A stretch of 64,000 nucleotides of DNA from Lanius collurio. Taxonomy: Eukaryota > Chordata > Aves > Passeriformes > Laniidae. The DNA lies in contig JACBWW010000002.1 in NCBI GenBank assembly GCA_020086605.1, forward strand, positions 29,936,475 to 30,000,474, written 5' to 3'. The notes under the pieces were generated by a model that saw nothing but the letters and a program-made list of their open reading frames with translations, was not told the origin of the DNA and made no database searches. Shown here piece after piece: positions 46,428 through 60,287 of the stretch. Made by a program: the position numbers and the translations under genes. Numbering within the stretch: the first letter of the stretch is position 1; every line of letters begins with the position of its first letter.

Positions 46428-49400
46428 CCCACCAAAAAACTGCCTAAATTTGCTGCAGGGAATGCAGCATATTTCAGTAGCAAAATGTCTCTGAGTCCTT
46501 TGGTGTTTCTACACTGATTATGATTAAAATACAAACATCAGTTCACCAACAAAAGAAACAAGAAACATAGCCACTCACAAGAAATGCAAAGAACCATGTC
46601 TGACCCCACACAACACTTCACAGTTACTCTTGAGCAAGAAGAAAAAAATACAATTTTCAATGAGAAGTGCACAGAGAAATGACAGAGCTGTGGAAAGTAA
46701 TCATGGAGCATAAAACTTGTCTACTCGAAATAGCATAAGATTTTTTTTCACTTGGAAGAGACCAAGACTATGACAGTCTTGGTCTGATTGCATCTCCAGA
46801 AACAGAGTTTCTTTTTGCAAAGCTCAGCCAGATGATTTCCACAGTCTTAAAATAACTTTTTGCTTAATCAATGTCACTTCCTTGAAGCACCTCTATAATT
46901 TTTTTTCTATTAGAAAAATGCCAGGAACAAAATCATGTGAGATGTCATGAATATCTGGTACACTCCTCAGTGACTGCAACACGTGCTACAGAGACCATCA
47001 TACAACTTAAACCAAAGCAGGATCATTACTTTTACTAGAGTGTCATTTACCAAATCATCACTATCACCTCAATCCCCAGCTCCACTGCCTGCAGCAGCTC
47101 ACTAGCTTGCCTAGATATTTGCAAAATATTCTTACATAGGTCCACCTAGCTGCAGAGTGCTAAGAAGCAGAGAAAAATTGATCAGCAACTTTGTTTGGTG
47201 AGAATCAAGTGACAGATGTTACACATGCAGAGCATCATGGTGGCACAAACTCTGCATTACTGCCTCAGTCTTGTGCCTGAGCAGAATTTCTATAGACAAC
47301 TCAATGCCAGCAACATGAAGTAGCTTGCCTTCAAGCCCTTTAGGGGCTCCAGACACAGTGGGCGTCAGAGCCTGCACCTTAGCAACACTGTCCTGGAAGA
47401 TTCCAGCTTCAGTTGGGAAGTAAAAAAAGCATGCCTGTCTCATAATGGCTCTAAAAGAGACTTCATCATCTCTCCCAACCCACTTCCCCCTATGCCAGCT
47501 ACAAAGTCTGAGCTGTATCTCTAAGTCTTGGTGCAAAACCCAATGAGCCACAGAGCCACACTTGGGCTTTGAGCCGAGTACTCAAAATATTGCCATTTCT
47601 TGTCTGGTTGCTACTTAAATCTCCTGAGCATTTTAGGGGAAAACACAAATGAGGCAAGCAGCCTGGGGGAGAAATCATCCTCTATTCTAGAAGATACAGA
47701 CCACTAAGAGAATGATTTGTTTGTCAGCTGGTAAAATACCCAAAAAATGAAACAGTTTAGTCAGAGAAAAAAGGGCTACAAAGAGAGGAACTCGACTGGA
47801 CATGGGCGGCACAGACACTTGTTTATCTGACCCATGTGCTGCAGGAACAGGTAAATACTGCAGGACAGGTGAGCACCAGACTCCTTGGCAGGTTTGATTA
47901 TTTGTCTCCTTTATGCAGACTCCCTCCAGGTTTCCAGTCCCTGAGCCAGTTCCCCTCCAGCTGCTCCATGCATCCACCACCCTGTGAAGGGCAATGAACA
48001 GCTATAGGCATCCAGAAAGACTGCAGACCCTCTGGCCTTTGTTCTGAGCTTTCACTGTACCCATCACCAGGGGCCTCTGAGTAACCAGCTCACCAGAGAG
48101 CCAAGGCCAGCTCAGATGGAGATGCAACTCACACTTCTGCTCTCTCTTTTTTGCCTCTCTGTCACAGCATGCAGGAGCCACTGAAGCTGCATATCCCCAG
48201 TCAGACAGGAAAAATGCCTTCCACAGCCATGCTGCAGCTTGACAGCACTGGGAGCAAAGTCCAATAGGTGATGTCCCCACCATCTGCTGCTAGTAACTTG
48301 TGCAGGCAAATGGACTTTTTTGAATGGTCCCAAGGGTTTTACCCTCTCTCCCTTGAATTCAAGATCAGCTCATTTCCAAAGCCACTACTGGTGCTGCTTC
48401 TTCTGCTTTTTTCCCCCTTTTTATACTTTGAATGCCTTTGGTACAACAATGACTCTTCAACAAAGAGGTCCATGTGTACAGATCTTTAAACCAGAGTACT
48501 TTGAAACTCAGCTGTTGTTTCATGGCTGGATCTTTTGACATAGGAGATTAAAGGAGAGCACAACACAGACCCTTCAGTCCTTCAAAATGGGAAAAAGTCA
48601 ATTTGCTAATCATCTATCGATTAGCAGCAAAGGTGCATGAACTCTGATTGATGAATAACTGCAGGCTCCTTTTCATATCAAAACCAGAAAAAAATATCAG
48701 ATGACAGCTGTTGTTCCTGAATCATGAAAAATAAGGCAAAGCAGAGGTAGTGGTTTCAAAGTGGATTCCCCAGCTAGTGGGACACAAGGGAAATACTCCA
48801 GACTTTGCTGGTGAAGACTCCACCAGAGTCACACCCACATGGTAAAACCCACTCTGGAAACACAGGAAGAGAAACGAATTCAAGCTCCTAGGTATACTAA
48901 AAACAATAAGAGAAGAAATAGAACAAAACCTAAACCATTATGAAATCAAACCAAGCTATCAGAAATTGGGTAAGGATAGGAGCATTTCCATGCAACTCCA
49001 GCTGATGCTAAATGCTAAACCCTGAGGCCCAAATTCTTCAATGCCAAGGTGGAAACTGGAGGCTGGTGGGCAGGAGAAGGACTGGCAGAGAAGAGCTGTC
49101 AGAGGCAAGGACTTCTCTCTACATGGAGAGCCAGAGAGGATGATTTATGCTCAGGGCTGCTGACCCCAGAGAGGGGGTGTGCAGACATGGGGTAGCAGAG
49201 CATGGCATTGACTACCTGGTGCCCCAGCTCTTCTGGAGACCTCCCTGTGTACATGACCAAAGCAGCTCCACCACTGCCAGGAAAGTTTCTGCAGAGGCAC
49301 GGAGCTCTGTGCAGACCACAAAGCCTGCCTGCAAAGCTGGGTAAATACTCAGGCACTGAGTCAATGCTAAATCCTCACCTGTCACAGCTCCACTGCTTCC

Positions 49401-52400
49401 AGGGCCCCATCCAGATGGCTCAGAGTCAGCTGGGGATGTGAGGGCAATCACACCATGATGGCAGTGCAAACATTCTCTTCACGCAGGAGAGGAAAGATTC
49501 AACAAATGGCCATGTTTACCTACTGCTATCCCCCTCTTCCACCGAAAGCAAAAGGCTATTTCAACTGTGGAACAGAGGGCAGGAGGGGGAGACAGGGAAA
49601 TGAGAGCAGGAGAAGGTAGTAAGAGTCTCAAGAAAAATACTGAAATAAAATTTCACTGAAAGCCTGTTTAGAACAAAAGAGCTGGAAGTTCAAATGCCAC
49701 CCTTAATTTGACTATCTAAACTCCAATTTTACTACTGAAAAATGGTGGGCAGCAGGGATTTGTCTCCATCCAAAGCTCTAGGAACAGCGGTGCACATCCC
49801 ACATACAGCCCAAGTTCCCTGCAGCAAAGTCACCACCCAGGGGACAAAAGCACAAGATCTGCTCTCAGCTCCAAGACACTTGGTGGGACAGGGCAGGCAG
49901 CCATGGCACCAACCCCAGCACAACCACTCACTGGCAAACCTGGCAGGGATGCCAAGGACCATGGGGACCGCAGAGACTTGGCACCCCTCTGCCAGGTACC
50001 CATCTGCTCCCAGCAAGATCAAGGATTGGAGACCGGTGCTGGTGATGATCCATGGAGGCTGCTAGTGATACAGCCCCTTGGTGGAAAGGGGCCTTTGTGC
50101 TTGAATGAGTTCCAACGCAGGCCCTCACAAAACACTGAAGCTTTTATCCCTCAAGCAGTGCTGTTAAGTGGGGAAGTGCTGCTGCTGCGCTCTGTGATCA
50201 TTGGGCAAAGAGCCTAAAGCACAGCCAGGGATCAATCCATGCCTAATTCCAGTCTACAATGCAAAGGCCAAGCTCCACCCGAAAGGAAGGGAGAGAGCAC
50301 CAAAAGCAAATGCCAGCAAATTGTCAAAAGAACTGAGGCAACAGGGGCTGAGTGACACCCCTGGAAATCAAGCCATGTAATTTTTTATCTTGACAGTATC
50401 TTTTACATCCCTGCAGTGCCTTTGGAGTGCAGAGTCCTAGAAAGTCCTGGTTCTTTCCCTCTCAAGTACCAATAATTAACAACCACAAACTGGCAGACAA
50501 GCGAGCAATTCCCTCTGCTTCCAATAAGAGGAGCTGACATCTCTCTAACCCCAGCCACCTCCATTGCTTTATTCCCTTTGTTTATTGATCCTTTTATGCA
50601 CATAATGCAAATTGACATTTAATAATTCAGCTGAGTTAATGGTGCTTAAATATTAAAAGGCTTCTCTCTTTTAATTAGCTGTAGCAATATAGGCAACAAA
50701 GGAGTGCTAGATAGACACCATTTAAAATACTCTTGTCCAAGTTCCTTGGCATTTTTCTAGGGATGGAAAAGGATAGTTCAATGGAAATTTTGTACAAGTC
50801 TCCTACTTTCACTAGGAATGTAACTAACCCACAGAAGCATTTCCAGAAGCTTTGATTCATAGGACTTATTCATCTCGGTCAACTTTTTGTTTTCTCTGCC
50901 TTCTCCTCTTTTCCTGATAGTGACAGAGGGGAGTGGAAGGAAGGGCAGAGGGTAGAATGAAAATTCTTCCCCATAAGAAGTGCCAGAACCCATCTAATAT
51001 GTTGCAGATGTGGATGCAGAAGCCTTCATTGCAAGACTTGCATCCAGGTGAAAATGGAGCTAAAAGGTAGCAGTTGACAAAGCCGCTTGAAGAGTTACAA
51101 ACAGCACAGAAATCTTGCAATTATTCCCTGGGGCGAGAAAAGCTTATTCAGGAAATTAATTGAATATTACACTGGGAAAAAAATTCCCATATATAGCAGG
51201 GTAAGGGAGCACTCATTTCTCTTCTGCTCATTATGCCAAGGGTTCAGAATAAGAGGGAAAATACGTGGTATCTTTAAACCTCAGTTCCATCTCAGCTGGA
51301 GCCGATGGCAGTAATACATCTTAGTCATAATGTTGCTGGTGTGAATCACCATAACTCAAAAGACTCGGTATTATTTGGGTTGTTTTAACTGCGCATACCT
51401 CCTCCCTGAATTAGTGCTCATTTGAAGTCCTCAATTGGTTTGAGTTTGGGATAACTATTTCCCACCTAACCCAGAGGAGAACCACACAGTCACAATAATT
51501 AGATATAGAAACTGTTAATAACTTTGTTTAATTACAACCTATTTTCTTCAAATTTAGCCTAGACATAAGATTTCAGTGAATTCTAATTACATGCTACGTT
51601 TGAAGAGCCTGTGCTATTACATTATTAATTCCAGACAAAGAAACAGACTGACAAACACTAAATTCCTTACTGAGGATACTTAAAAAAAAATTAATCTTAA
51701 TTCAAGTCAATTAATATACTGACTTTCAAATTCTGTGCAAATTCATTCTTTGAGGGAAGAGCATGCACTGTAAATCTGTAGAGGGTAAGCTTAATTTTTC
51801 ATATGTAAGAAAAATATCAAATTCCCAGTTTATGTGCAAAGTAGAGTTCATCCTTACCACTAGATCTGCGAGGGGTATTTAGACAAAACATGGGAGTCAC
51901 TGCTCTGAAGCTGCCAGGCAGGACATCATGTCAAAGGGTGTCCTCACATGCAAAGGCACCCAAGGACTTGAGGACCATGGGAGAGGGCAGAGCACTGGTC
52001 CTTCTGTCCAGAAGTGACAGGAGTGTGCAACACCCAGCCTTGTTCACAACCAGCATCCCCCCACGCACACAGGAGAGGGCAGTGGTGCACATCTGAGACT
52101 CAGCCCATTTTACTTTTATGACTGACTTTAAGATGGCGAAATTCAGGTGCAGGAACCACTACTTTATCTCCCCTTGCACACAAAATCTAGAAGAAGGCCT
52201 TTTACAGTCCTCTTGGACTCTGGTTATCCCCTGCCCATCGCTTTGGCAGAACATGGGGAACCCCTCCTTGCTTCTGTAAGGCTCTGCACAGGGAGCATTT
52301 TCTGTCACTCCACATCTACCACATGCAGCTTATGCACTGAAATACTCCTGACACCATAACAACAGTTTGCATTGTTTCCCTTTAATAGTTTATCCATCTA

Positions 52401-52699
52401 CTCCTCTCCAGCTGTGCAGCACATCTGGCCACACTGCCTCTCCTGGGCAGGCACTCTTTACTCCAACTTTCTGTTTATTGTTGCTCAGGAGGCTTGTGAG
52501 GTAATAAAGGCATAAATGCCCAGTGGAAAAGTGGCATCTCCAGGCATTTTCAGAGGCAGTAAAACACAAGTTCACTTCCAGCCCCTTCAGTACTGAGCTA
52601 CTACTTTTGGCCTTCTGTAGCTGTCAGGACTTAGAGAGTGCAGTTAACTTGTCTCAGAGCACTGCCAAAGAAGGAAGTTTCCCTAAGATAAGCCCCCAC

Positions 52700-53320
52700 A
52701 ACAGGCTCAGATGGCAAACATGAGGGTGTTAATTTCAGGCCTACGTGGAGGTGAAAGGTTTGGAATTGGCACAATGGACAAAATTCCACCATGCATACTG
52801 GCAGAAAAGCGCAGATGGCAACAACAGGAAGATGCCAGGCCTAGTGAGGCAGATCTGGGCAGCCTATCTGGACAAAAATTCCCATCATGGCAAACTGTGA
52901 GAAAAAGAAGCAGCTGCTTAGAGACATGCTATCCCAAGTTGTGGGAATGGTACATACGCCTCCTGGATACCTGTGACTTGGACTGTATAAAAGTGGTACC
53001 TCCAGAAGAACACTTCGGTACTCCCACCACCAAAAAGATCAGCAGGAACCCATGTGGTGGTGACTATAATGTGTCTGTCTCTCCAACACCCTTGCTGTCT
53101 CTCTCCCGCCTCCCCCTTTCTATCTGTCTCTCTACCTCACATTTACTGTTAACTAAAATCCGTACTATTGACTTCGGCATATGGTCTCATTTGCACCTTA
53201 ATTTGGGCAGAGGCATCTTTTAATAATCAGACCCTAACACTAGTTTGGTGTATCATAACATTATTTTTGTGTGAGAAGTGGGATCATAACAGGAGTCTCC
53301 CTTCCACCTGCAGTTGTTCC
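52700..53320 (+). mobile_element. Probable LTR remnant of an endogenous retrovirus
   Basis: The block has LTR-like anatomy on the plus strand. There is a TATA box (TATAAAAG, 52986-52992 region), a pyrimidine-rich CTGTCTCTCTCCC-type stretch around 53090-53150, and a terminal segment from about 53150 through TTGACTTCGGCATATGG to TCATAACA at 53260. This is followed by a GAGAAGTGGGATC leader-like sequence. I recall similar termini in avian ERV LTRs. A start near 52719 (TGAGGGTGTTAA) is a guess and no target duplication was found. A 170-codon open frame at 52711-53223 lies inside it and is not considered a gene. Confidence 0.5.
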
Positions 53321-56300
53321 CAGTAAGATGGGGCCACATTCTGGATAGACACGTGATTAACTAACACACTACTGGAAGGTGGTTCCAGCAAATGGGATGG
53401 ACTTGATATCATTACCATAAAGAGCTCTCCTCAACCACAAGTGCCAGATGTTGGCCTCAGGAGCATCTCTCGAACTCTGCAAAAGAAGAGTAACTCTGGC
53501 ATTGCCACATCCTGGCTACACTGATGGAGTTCATTCTGACAAACATCTGCAGCAGCTCAAACAATCAGACTGGGTGAAAAAAAGGCTAAAAAAAGGAAAA
53601 ATGAAAATGGACTCGTAAAAAGTTTTGCAAAAAAAAGAAAAAAAAATCGGATTACAACTGAAACACAGGGAAGGAGAAGAGAGGCAGGCTGCTGATGGTT
53701 TGGCTGTTCCCTGGTGAGAGACGAGCAGCAATGAATCTAGGAGCAAGAGTTCCACAAAGTAAGGTTATGAATTTATTACTCTGCATCTGTGCAGAGTCAA
53801 AAGATCATCTGAAACACCAGAGACTGGCAGAGGAAATTGGGGAAGCACTAATCCACATGGGATAGTGTTTAAAATAATTTCTCAGCTGGCTGATTGCACG
53901 GGGGTAAGAACAGGGATTAATTCTCTACCCAAGATCATGCATTTGTGCAAACATTGTTGAGCAGCTTGTTCAACGGGGGACTCGGGGACTAACGCAGCTG
54001 TATCAAAGCAGCCAGGGTCTGGCTGACAGCTTTGCAAAGCAAGTAAGATGATCTTTGACATGAAGGAAATAAAGCTCTGGCAGACTAAAATGCTGACAGT
54101 CACCATCCTCAAAGCCAAAGCATCTCTGAAGAGGAAAGCTCTTTAAAGACTCCTGTTCTCAAGCTCTCTTCTGCAAGGGAAAAAACTTTGGCCTACTTAG
54201 GCAAGGCCAAGGGCAGGCTAAGACCTCAGTATATTTTGAAAGCACTTATCCTCAGCTCCATTTGATATTTTCTTGATATTAGTAAGAAATTTCACTTTTT
54301 TAGAACACTCCTGGTCCTTCAGCTGCATGTGGAATGACACAGAGCAGTCCATCCCATGGAGAACAAAATGGTCCCCTGGTCTCTGAAGGGGACAAGAGAA
54401 ATCCAAACTTGCACAGAGAGCAAAGTCTCAAAACCAGCCTCCTTTCTTAAAAGACCTCAACCAACCCAGTCTGCTGCAGAGCACCTTGCGACAAATGAAC
54501 ATAAACTAGAGAGTGGGTTTCCCATTTAAAAGACAAAATGTCTGCAGAGGGAAGGATGCACAGCTTCTGAAAATATGCCTTTACTGGGATTTTCATCCCC
54601 TGGATGAACAAATACCTTGTGCTGCCCATCAGGCAAGGGACTGGTTTACTTTCTCAAATCTAGTTTTGCCCCCAGTTTCAGTCTGCTCCAATTTTGCACT
54701 AAGGGTTAAGACTCTGGATCTGGTTATGCCCCAGAGGAGCATACCTCTCCAGCAGTCCACCAGACTGATGGCTGACAGGGACTGTGAAACTGTTTCCCAG
54801 TGTTTGTCCCACAAGACATGTCACCAACTACCAAGGTACCCCAGTGTGTTTCACTGAGTCAGGCAGCATGCCTGTCCTGGGGCATTTTGAAGCCCAGTGT
54901 GATGAAAGTTTGCTTGTTATAAATTTTGGGTAAATGACCAAGAACCATTTGAGTCTTGCAAACCACTTTTGCTAATCCTTATCTGGAGGGACAAAAGTTA
55001 GACTGGACAAACTTAGGAAATTGTCTGGGACAGAAAAAAAACCCAAGTCATGCCTTACTCCTGCAATGGGTACAACCAGGACTGCTGCTCCTTCCACAGG
55101 CCAAGCAGCATGCATGCTGCTGAACACCCAAAAATGAGCCACTCAGTTGCATATTACAACCACCATGGCTCCAAACTCCTCTCCCTGTTTGATCATATCC
55201 TAAAACATGTGGAGAACAACAAGCTGTTATCAGCTAAGTGCTTTCTGTGTTGATGTCTGCCACAGAGGAGGCAGAAAGTCATCTGAGGTAGCTGGGGAGC
55301 TGCTCAAGACACTTCAAAGGATTTCACCTGCAGCAGCAATGTTCCAAACCACCAGTCACCATCAAGCACTGACGTGAGCTCTTCAGGATCCTATTAACCT
55401 CAAACTACCCCAACTCCATCCAGGAGACATAGCATCCTGTATTTTTGCTCACTTCCATGGACTATTGGTCTTCAGATTATGGTCCTCACCCTCTACTACT
55501 CTTATAGAGCCCTGCTCTGCTATGGCACCAAGGAAGACAGAGAGTGGGAAAGAAACCCCCAAACCAAGAAAAATCTGTAACAAGTACTTAGTAGTTGACT
55601 TGATGTGTGACGTGGGCAAGCAGGTTCTCCCCTCGGTGCATCTTTGTCTCACCACATCTCATTTGAATAATTGCACTGCCATGTCATGCAGGGTACTTTA
55701 AAGCTTAGTGTTTATACAACTTTTTGAAGATGAAAAAATTATATAAATGCTAAGTCTTATTGTGGTGATTACCTTCCTCGCAGGGGGGTTATGAAGCTTT
55801 GTAATTAGTGTTTGTAAAGCAAACCTCAGTTATCAGATGAGATGCAGTGTGCTAGAGAAGTGCAAAGGATTAATATCACCAGTAATCTGATGTGGGTTTT
55901 ACTGTTCTGTGCAACACTTAAAAAATAATTAAAAACAAACCTAAGCTGATCCTGATAGGAAGGATGAGGAAGCAGAGACAGATGCATGTGGGGACAGACT
56001 GCTCTCCATTAATTAAGCCCAATATCATCAGTCTCCAAGACACTGCCAAGTATTTTCTTGCGCCAGGCGATAATCACACATTCAACTTAATGCTGATTTT
56101 GGGTAACCAGAACTCTTGAGTACCCCAGAAACACTTTCAAAGCAGTGAGAAAGACCAAACACAGCTAATGCAGCACATCTCTGACCCCACAACTTTTACA
56201 CAGGAACTACTGCCTGGGGTAGACAGCAAGCAGATGAGATATGCTCAGAGACCCCACAACCACCTGGAAGAGAGCTGAAAGAAAGCTACAAGCCCACAGG

Positions 56301-59300
56301 GTCTCAATCCCGTACACCTGAAGTCCTGGTCTTCAGTCATTAGATTGGAAGTGTAGAGAAATTTCACTCCTGAGGCTGTGCAGGATTCAATTCCCCTGGA
56401 GCACAGACAGCTAGCAGTCCTATGCATCAAGAGCCACCAGCTCAGTGGCTCTGCAAAAACAATATCAGCTTTAAATTTCTCCACTATGAGAAATGTGGCT
56501 GCTAAAGTGTTTTGCAGTACAGCTACTTCCAAGTGCACAAAGATGGAGGAGCGTTTGGACAGTCTCTTGAAGAACAATTACCACCAGTGAAGGAAAATTG
56601 CTGACAATTGCTTTAACTGCTCGAGTACCAGCTTTCTCCCCAGCACTGCAAGTGCACCCAAAGCACTTTCCTCCCAGTGTCCCCACACATGCAAACAGCC
56701 CTCCAGAACATCCCACGTGAACTGCACTCACACCACACGTCCTTGTATTGGGGACAGTATAGGTACTTTTATATACTCGTTATGTACTATTTATACACTA
56801 CATATAGAATGAGATAGGCTATCCTGCCTTTACACACACAGGTTGCAACAGTAGCTCCCTGGCAGACTCCAAAATCAACAGGATGTCCAAGCACTGCAGA
56901 TTTTTTTTGTGCAACTGTTCATCAGGCTTCACTCTTATTTACTGCATTTGCCCACATGGTTTCTTCTGGTGCCAGTTCTCTTTGGTTAATGCCAAAGGGA
57001 TAGAAGCAATACTGCTTTTCCCCCTGAATATGAGCATGCAGATATGCCAACACTTTCCACAGGCAAATGGGCCAACAGTAAAACTCAGAGAAGCTACAGA
57101 AAGAGTTCAAGGGACCACACATATTTCAGACAGAGTCTCACAGGACTGCCAGGTCATCTGCAAGCCTTCTCTACAGGTTGCTCCACACTCATGATCTTGA
57201 CCAAGCTTTAAAATGTCCCCAGAGAAGCATCTCCACAGCTTTCATGTTTGTATCAGGAACTTGTTCTGGCATCCAGCCCCAGTTGTCTTTACAGACAGAG
57301 GTCTAAGACAGGCTGGAACAACAGCAGCCAAAGCACCTGTCTTCTAGGAGGCACGCCATCTTTTCTGTTTATCACTTGAGGGCACACAGCAAAGGGATCT
57401 GAGCTCACATCAAGTACTACAGTCATAGGTGTGATTATCAACAATCTTGGTAGAGTTTGATTCACCACTACAGCAAGCAAGACACATCCTTTCTCTTTAG
57501 AGGGCTTCAAGTGATAATGGGAAGCAAATTACACCACAGCCAGAAAGACAACAGCCACTCAAGAGTCCATGGGATGGGGTGGAAGCATGAGAAAATAAAC
57601 CAACACCCATCTTCACCTATGGGACTTCACTCATTACTCACTTTTAAATCCTGAGAAGCCACTTAAACTGACTCACTTGAGACTCAAAAGGAATACAAAA
57701 CGTGTGTGTGGCATTACAGAGCAGTGTAACATCCCTGCCCTGTGCAAAGGATCAAGACGAATGTCCCTTCACCATCTTCGGTTTTGCAGGAGAGAATTTG
57801 GAGGGAGTGTGCTTCATTGCAGGAAGCTCTGCTAATCCTTGCTATACATGAGCAATAAGGGCAAAGGATTAGCATCACCAGCTGCTCTGCTGGAAAGTGC
57901 AACAAGGAAAATTGGATGCATATATGCAGTGTGGAGCCATCAGGAAGAACTGCCTCAAGCACCTCCCCCTCCCATATTGCAGGTCGTAATTCCCCATGTC
58001 AGGAGCACTGCTTTCAACACTGCCTTTATCTCGTCTCCGCTGCAGCCTGTTACCCCAAATGCCATTTCCACCCCTGAAATACAACCCCACCCCCCTTTCC
58101 CATCAGCACTGCTGCAGAGCCTGTTACTCTGATGAAAACCATGCTGGCCAGCTGGTGCACGCTGCAAAACCACAAGAGAATTCAGCACCTTCTGCAGCTT
58201 GGCCCTAGCAGAGTGGAGATGCCAGACACCCCAGCTGTGAGAAGCAGTCACTTTGCCTCACATTTTGCTGTCATTTGTCATATCAGAAAGACTTCATATG
58301 TACACAGGGGGGGATGAGGGGCTGCTTCCCTGAGAAACAGAACACAACTTCCTCTGAGGTGGAGCACAGCTGGTTAACAGGGCTCAGGAATATTATCTAA
58401 TTGCTCAGGCTAGAAAGGGAAAAGCAATCTAAACTGATTTGAAGCTTCAGAGGGAATTAGGGAACAGAATATAATAACCTAAGTTGGAACTTGGCCATGA
58501 CTCATGGGAAAGAGGAAAAAAAAAGTGATTCTGGTCTTTCACAAACACTAACAAATTGCAACTTGGTGTTCCATTCCTTTCCAGAGTAGTATGGGCATGC
58601 ATTTGATCTCGTTCACACTAGCAATGCTCTTTAAGAAGCAGCTTAAGGAGAGGTAAGGAAAATGCATTGGCTTTATACCAATATAGCTGTTGATTACACT
58701 GTGACTCTGTGCTAGAGAGGACATAATGTCTCACATCGCACAGGTGACCTCAGTTTTGGGAATATACAGATTTTGAATCCTTGAACTTCACTATTTCAAA
58801 ATCCTCCAGCAAATCTTCAATAAAGTAAATATACACTAACAACCAACTGCAGCCAGATACTTTTCAGAATATTCCATATCTGTCACTTCAAGACTTTTCA
58901 CAAAGCACCCATGGAAGAACAGCAGGTTTTCTGTGGCCAGGTGTCAGCCACACAGCTCTGGGTTCTAGGCACAGGACAGTGGCACTGCCCCTGGTTTGTG
59001 CCCTGACTGGAGGTCTTGGCTGTAAAAGGCTTGCTCAAACCCTGAATCCCCAAAGCAATGCCAGTACAGCTCTTAGCACAGTGAGATGAGACCAGAAAAC
59101 TGTGCATTATGAAGGCAGGAAAGCTTTCATGCACATTAGCTCCAGCACATGGCTACTCTGAAGCTTCCCTGGTATTTTACAAATAGTGAGAAGCAGCCAA
59201 GCCAAACCTCGTCTATTTTAAAGAACAGCCAGACTCCCACACAGGTGTGAAACACTGCACAGCTGCCTGCAGCTCACATGAAGTTCCCATATGGGACAGG

Positions 59301-60252
59301 TCATAGCTAAAACAGTGCTTGGAAAAAGCTGTCAGTAGTGCCAGACTGCTCCTTTTCCACCTCCAACCTTATAAGTATCAGCAAACAAATAAAGACAAGG
59401 CTGGTCTCTTTCTGCTTAAACCTACTCAGAAATTCAGCTCTGACAAGGTCTAAGCCTTGGCTATTCCTGTTGTAGACATGGCAGGAACAAGCTGGAGAGC
59501 ACGTAAGACCCTGGAGAGCAAAGCCCTCTTCTCCTGTTCCCTTGAGGAGAGGGATTTTCCCACAGCAGCCACTGCCAGCCCTAACTTTGAGAGGTTTGAC
59601 AGGCATGAAGGGAGAGTAAAGGCCATGGATCTCATCATCCCTACCTGTCAAGTGCCTGTTTCATCCACCCCTTAAGGTCAGCCTTGTCCCACTCTGAAAC
59701 AGCAAGGACAGAGTTAATGCTGGGCTGACTGAGCATTTAGGCTGATTGATTTGCAATGAAATTCACACCCCTGCTTTACCACAGCAAGGTGTCCACACCC
59801 AGACAACCCAGCACCAGCGTTCAAGCCCATGGAAATAAGTGGATGTATTATAAGCTACACCCAGTGCAAGTGCTATGCCGACATGGGCTTGAAGTTTAGA
59901 CCTCCACTAGAAGGGTTACAAGGGTCAGGTATGACATCAATGCCATCTCTTCTGCTCAGTAGCAATCACACAGCTTTGATAACATTTACTGTTCTTTCCT
60001 AAGTAGAAGGCAGAGGAGGTGGGATTGGAGCTAGCTTGGGGGGATAGGGAGGTCTGCCAGGAAAAATTAATTTCAACAGTTTTAATGCTTAATATAATCC
60101 AGAAAAAAAAACCCCAAGAAACCTCCAAGCCTTCACAGAATGGAAACTGTCATAAACTAAAACACTTAAATCTTAAAACCCATGTACAAACAAAGGAACA
60201 AAAGAAACTGGCAGTAGCCTTCGCTCTCCACCACGTCACACTTCAGTTCGTA

Positions 60253-60287
60253 ATGGTTAAGCAGGGTGGTTAAGCAATGGTTAAGCA
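60253..60287 (+). repeat. Three tandem copies of TGGTTAAGCA
   Basis: ATGGTTAAGCA, GGTGGTTAAGCA and ATGGTTAAGCA occur back to back with a 12-13-bp period. It is a short minisatellite-like array or a cluster of one binding motif. Confidence 0.75.

Noticed and set aside
52711..53223. 170-codon plus-strand open frame
   Set aside because: It covers an LTR-like block with TATA box and pyrimidine tract and has no domain, so it is a by-product of the repeat.
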